In this document: piece by piece, positions 5,055 through 7,562 of the stretch
How the letters are laid out: every line of letters starts with the position of its first letter
How positions within the stretch are numbered: the first letter of the stretch is position 1
Source: Planctomycetota bacterium
GTDB taxonomy: Bacteria > Planctomycetota > Planctomycetia > Pirellulales > Pirellulaceae
Length of the DNA stretch: 7,562 bases
Reading direction: 5' to 3'
Assembly: GCA_023417165.1 (NCBI GenBank)
Contig: JAEZGD010000199.1
Span: 1-7,562, forward strand
Notes under the pieces: model-generated
What the model was told of the DNA's origin: nothing
What the model saw: the letters and a program-made list of their open reading frames with translations, nothing else
The model's database searches: none
Position numbers and translations under genes: made by a program

Positions 5055-5162
5055 TTACCGGCGTAATTGCCAGACACTGATGACATCCACGACCAAAATG
5101 TACAGCGCACCCAGCAATACGGTAAGCAGTATGCCGATGAGCATTGGCAGCCATGCTCGCAT
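5055..5162 (-). CDS. Possible 35-residue single-span membrane peptide upstream of the solute-binding gene
   Basis: ATG at 5162 to TAA at 5055 encodes 35 residues that begin MRAWLPMLIGILLTVLLG. A hydrophobic run of about 24 residues (L5-V28) is followed by SVWQLRR, so the C-terminus would lie in the cytoplasm by the positive-inside rule. The frame has a TAG four codons further upstream of the LHKWGENRI stretch, so it is not an extension of a longer gene. The stop lies 13 bases before the start of the lipoprotein gene, typical operon spacing. The ribosome-binding site is weak (GGGCGAG is somewhat far away). It could be a small partner protein, a relic of a permease C-terminus, or chance. No family is recognised. 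Confidence 0.42.
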   Translation of the reverse strand: MRAWLPMLIGILLTVLLGALYILVVDVISVWQLRR

Positions 5163-5181
5163 TATCCGATTCTCGCCCCAT

Positions 5182-5210
5182 TTGTGAAGCTACGCTGGCC
5201 CCGCTAGAAT
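5182..5210 (+). promoter_or_regulatory. Candidate sigma-70 promoter of xylB
   Basis: TTGTGA (5182-5187), a 17-base spacer and TAGAAT (5205-5210; 5 of 6 matches to TATAAT) predict a start near 5217 and a leader of about 50 bases, which is pyrimidine-rich (5221-5240). It lies downstream of the upstream in-frame ATG at 5144, which supports the ATG at 5267 as the real xylB start. Confidence 0.5.
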
Positions 5211-5266
5211 CTGCGACGAATCTTCCTCTCTCCTTCTCTTGGCCTGTGGCAGGACTGCAACGCACC

Positions 5267-6793
5267 ATGAGCATCTTCCTTGGCATTGATATCGGCACCT
5301 CGGGCACCAAAACGCTCGCAATCAACGAGCGCGGCGAGATTCAAGCCGAAGCCAGCGCGCCGCATCGGTCGTTCTTTCCCAAGCCCCTGTGGAGCGAGCA
5401 AGATCCGGAAGATTGGTGGCAAGCGACCATTAAGAGCGTGCGTGAGGTGATGAAGAAGGCGAAGCTGAAGCCTGCCGACGTGCGCGCCATCGGCCTTTCT
5501 GGCCAGATGCACGGTTCGGTGTTTCTCGACAAGAAGAATCAGGTGGTCCGACCTGCGATCTTGTGGAACGATCAGCGCACCGCTGCCGAGTGTGAAGAAA
5601 TCGAGCGCCGCGCTGGCGGTCGCAAAGCCCTGATCAAGATGGTGGCCAACCCGGCTTTGACCGGCTTTACCGCCCCGAAGATTCTGTGGCTGCGCAATAA
5701 CGAGCCGAAGAATTTCGACAAAACGGTCAAGATTCTGCTGCCCAAGGATGAAGTCCGTCGCCGCCTGACCGGCGAGTTTGCCACCGAAGTCAGCGACGCC
5801 AGCGGCATGCTGCTGCTCGACGTCGCCGCCCGGGCGTGGTCGAAGAAGTTGTTGTCGAAACTGGAACTCGATATCGACCTGTTTGCCAAGTGCTACGAAT
5901 CGCAGGAGATCACCGGGCAACTGACGCCCGCCGCGGCTAAGGAACTCGGCCTGACGACCGACTGCGTTGTTGTCGGCGGCGCCAGCGATAACGCGGCCAA
6001 TGGCGTCGGTACGGGCGTGGTGACCAAGGGCGTTGTTTCTAGTTCGATCGGTACGAGCGGAGTCGTCTTTGCCCACAGCGACGAGGTGCAAATCGATCCG
6101 GAAGGACGCTTGCATACCTTCTGCCACGCGGTGAAAGGCAAGTGGCACATGATGGGGGTCAGCCTGTGCGCAGGCGGCTCGCTGCAATGGTTTGTCGATT
6201 CGCTGTGCAAGGAACTGGCCGGCAGCGGCAAGAACAAGCGCGATCCTTATGCGGTTCTTAACGAAGAAGCCGCGCCGGTACCGCCGGGGAGCGAGGGGCT
6301 GTTCTTCCTGCCGTACCTGGCTGGTGAGCGTACTCCGCACGCCGATCCTGACGCGCGCGGCTGTTTTATCGGCTTAACCCTCAAACACGGACGCGGACAT
6401 TTGGCACGTTCGATAATGGAAGGCGTTGCCTACGCCTTGCGCGATAGTTTGACGATCATTCAGGACATGGGCGTGCCCGTCAAACGGATCATCGCTTCGG
6501 GCGGCGGCGCGAAAAGTCCGCTCTGGCGACAGATGCAGGCGGATATTTTTGGCCAGCCGGCTTCGATCATTAACGCCGAACAAGGTCCTGCCTATGGAGC
6601 GGGGCTGTTGGCGGCAGTTGGCGCTGGTGCGTTCAAGAGCGTGGAAGAAGCTTGCGCGGCAACGATCAAGGTGGTGGACGAAACACCGCCGAACAAGGTT
6701 GCCAAGAAGGCTTACGACGCGCGGTTCCCGGTTTACCAAGACTTGTATCGCGCGCTGAAGAACGACTTCAAGAAAATCGCGCAATTGGGATAG
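5267..6793 (+). CDS. xylB: Xylulokinase (FGGY carbohydrate kinase)
   Basis: Phosphorylates D-xylulose to xylulose 5-phosphate with ATP, feeding the pentose phosphate pathway in the cytosol. The protein has 508 residues; E. coli XylB has 484. The N-terminal actin-like domain has the phosphate-1 loop GIDIGTSGTKT (6-16). The xylulose-specific GLSGQMHG (76-83) carries the Met-His substrate pair, followed by ILWNDQRT (98-105). The catalytic Asp is D241 in GGASDNAANGVGTG (237-250), then SSIGTSGVV (259-267). The C-terminal domain has PYLAGERTPH (349-358), EGVAYALRD (385-393) and the nucleotide-binding IIASGGGAKSPLW (408-420). The ATG at 5267 is chosen because the family begins there; the 41 extra residues of the longer frame would overlap the promoter. 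AGGA 12 bases upstream is a rather distant Shine-Dalgarno. The next gene follows after 19 bases. Confidence 0.94.
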   Translation: MSIFLGIDIGTSGTKTLAINERGEIQAEASAPHRSFFPKPLWSEQDPEDWWQATIKSVREVMKKAKLKPADVRAIGLSGQMHGSVFLDKKNQVVRPAILWNDQRTAAECEEIERRAGGRKALIKMVANPALTGFTAPKILWLRNNEPKNFDKTVKILLPKDEVRRRLTGEFATEVSDASGMLLLDVAARAWSKKLLSKLELDIDLFAKCYESQEITGQLTPAAAKELGLTTDCVVVGGASDNAANGVGTGVVTKGVVSSSIGTSGVVFAHSDEVQIDPEGRLHTFCHAVKGKWHMMGVSLCAGGSLQWFVDSLCKELAGSGKNKRDPYAVLNEEAAPVPPGSEGLFFLPYLAGERTPHADPDARGCFIGLTLKHGRGHLARSIMEGVAYALRDSLTIIQDMGVPVKRIIASGGGAKSPLWRQMQADIFGQPASIINAEQGPAYGAGLLAAVGAGAFKSVEEACAATIKVVDETPPNKVAKKAYDARFPVYQDLYRALKNDFKKIAQLG

Positions 6794-6812
6794 ACCTTTT
6801 AGAACAGGCGAC

Positions 6813-7280
6813 ATGATGTCCGACCCCGCCCTGCCGCAACCAGCCGCTTCGCGCTCGCCTGCGGCCAGCGGTCCCTACCGCGATGGCCAACGGCACGGGC
6901 GCTGGACCTGGTGGTACGACGTCGCTCATCCTCAAGCGACAGGCGACTTTGTATTCGGCCAGGCCGAAGGTCTGTGGACCTTTTGGCATGCCAACGGCGC
7001 TCGCGACTGCGAAGGCGTGTACCATGTCGGGCTGCGAGCCGGCCTGTGGACCTATTGGTTCGAAAACGGTCGGACGCAAGCCTTCGGCGAGTTTGTCGAC
7101 GACTGCGAAGACGGGCACTGGGTCTATTTCCATGAGAACGGCCAGCGCGCCGAGGAAGGTGTCTACGCCCGTGGCGAGCGCATCGGCACGTGGCGCACCT
7201 GGCCCGCGGACGGCGGAGCGTGCGAAGAAGTCGACCACGGCAGCGCTGCGCCTCGCTTGGCGGTGGTCGAAGGGCAATAA
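6813..7280 (+). CDS. MORN-like (YwqK-type) repeat protein with five 24-residue repeats
   Basis: The 155 residues contain a regular repeat whose G-x-W cores fall at residues 29, 53, 77, 101 and 125, exactly 24 apart: GRWTWW, GLWTFW, GLWTYW, GHWVYF, GTWRTW. Each is followed by a turn such as ANG or ENG and then by G(V/E)Y/F. This is the MORN_2 or YwqK pattern, a beta-hairpin array that usually mediates protein or surface contacts. Members are sometimes labelled antitoxins on thin evidence. No signal peptide is seen; the first 20 residues are a Pro/Ala/Ser-rich tail. There are two consecutive ATGs, at 6813 and 6816. AGG at 6806-6808 is better spaced for the second, so the start may be 6816. The gene lies 19 bases after xylB and is probably cotranscribed with it. 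Its function is unknown. Confidence 0.82.
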   Translation: MMSDPALPQPAASRSPAASGPYRDGQRHGRWTWWYDVAHPQATGDFVFGQAEGLWTFWHANGARDCEGVYHVGLRAGLWTYWFENGRTQAFGEFVDDCEDGHWVYFHENGQRAEEGVYARGERIGTWRTWPADGGACEEVDHGSAAPRLAVVEGQ

Positions 7281-7312
7281 TAGCGGTATCCCGTCGGCAA
7301 TCCTTATTGCCC
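7272..7312 (+). promoter_or_regulatory. Two mutually exclusive hairpins between the MORN gene and the next gene
   Basis: GGGCAATAA (7272-7280), which includes the MORN gene's TAA stop, is perfectly complementary to TTATTGCCC (7304-7312). A second copy, GGCAAT (7296-7301), can pair with the same right arm (ATTGCC, 7306-7311) through a 4-base loop. Only one hairpin can form at a time. A ribosome at the stop codon would block the longer one. GAGGA (7316-7320) for the next gene lies just beyond. It could couple or tune translation; there is no T-run. Confidence 0.45.
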
Positions 7313-7323
7313 CATGAGGAACC

Positions 7324-7562
7324 ATGAGCACCCTCTACCTTCGCGAAGCCGATATTACCTCCCTGCTGGAGATGCCCGCCGTCATTGAGGTGATGCGTGA
7401 AGCGTTTACAGCGCTCGCGACAGGCCAAGCGGAAAATGTCCCCCGCGTGCGCGCGAAAGCGCCAGGCGTAGTGCTTCATTCGCTCAATGCCGCCGCTGCG
7501 TACCTCGGCACTGTCGGTTGGAAGCAATACACCACCACCAAGCAGGGCGCGCAGTTTTTGGT
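7324..7562 (+). CDS. Ornithine cyclodeaminase / mu-crystallin family protein, 5' part only
   Basis: The first 79 codons of a gene cut by the window edge. The start ATG at 7324 follows GAGGA (7316-7320) at short spacing and gives MSTLYLREADITSLLEMPAV, the usual opening of this family. It continues with IEVMREAFTALATGQAENVP, then an Arg-rich strand (VRAK), then LHSLNAAAAYLGTVGWKQYT. K67 sits where the family has its conserved substrate-binding lysine. The family contains NAD(P)-dependent enzymes such as ornithine cyclodeaminase, alanine dehydrogenase and ketimine reductase. The residues that separate these lie in the missing part, so the substrate cannot be named. It follows the MORN gene by 43 bases on the same strand and may belong to the xylB transcript. 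Confidence 0.88.
   Translation, partial: MSTLYLREADITSLLEMPAVIEVMREAFTALATGQAENVPRVRAKAPGVVLHSLNAAAAYLGTVGWKQYTTTKQGAQFL

Noticed and set aside
5042..5110. Longer solute-binding protein start at 5110
   Set aside because: It would bury the twin-arginine/lipobox signal 23 residues inside and overlap the small membrane ORF.
5144..5266. Longer xylB start at 5144
   Set aside because: The extra 41 residues are not family sequence and would span the candidate promoter at 5182-5210.
5204..6340. A 378-codon open frame antisense to xylB
   Set aside because: It is an Arg/Gln/Ala-rich shadow of the xylB codons with no domain. xylB motifs are intact on the other strand.

Overview
The window reads as a high-GC bacterial chromosome with Gram-negative-style signals. 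It most resembles a planctomycete of the Pirellulales type. That is inferred from the gene style (a short SigA-like sigma factor, small divergent secreted proteins, a Tat-type lipoprotein, dense start/stop overlaps) and not from a search. No insertion sequence, phage gene or CRISPR array is visible.

Layout. (1) 1-673: the 3' end of an unrecognised gene with a Pro/Ala/Glu-rich tail. (2) 674-962: a 289-base gap with a tandem repeat, a 12-base palindrome and a leader hairpin. (3) 963-2970, + strand: a region-1.1-less sigma-70 factor, then apt (adenine salvage), then a membrane-anchored thioredoxin-fold protein without a CXXC motif that overlaps apt by 8 bases. (4) 2966-2992: a hairpin between convergent genes. 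(5) 3004-5162, - strand, read right to left: a 35-residue membrane peptide, a Tat-type solute-binding lipoprotein, an elongator tRNA-Met(CAU), a guanidine-III (ykkC-III) type riboswitch, and gdx/sugE, the guanidinium exporter of the SMR family. (6) 5182-7562, + strand: a promoter, xylB (xylulokinase), a protein of five 24-residue MORN-like repeats, and the start of an ornithine cyclodeaminase/mu-crystallin family gene cut by the window edge.

The best find is the unlabelled RNA upstream of gdx. The leader carries the hallmark blocks CCGGACGAG and CGCCGTACCCGG of the guanidine-III riboswitch. Its P1 3' strand can instead pair with the bases before the gdx start codon and bury the Shine-Dalgarno sequence. 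This gives a complete model in which guanidinium frees translation of its own exporter. The riboswitch begins only 23 bases after the tRNA-Met, which suggests a shared transcript. That tRNA is itself odd: it has a G1-A72 mismatch and a 3' flank CTA where CCA might be expected.

How the genes work together: xylB and the solute-binding lipoprotein diverge from one intergenic region and may both serve sugar use. The sigma factor, apt and the thioredoxin-fold gene share a strand. Only apt and the thioredoxin-fold gene are clearly coupled.
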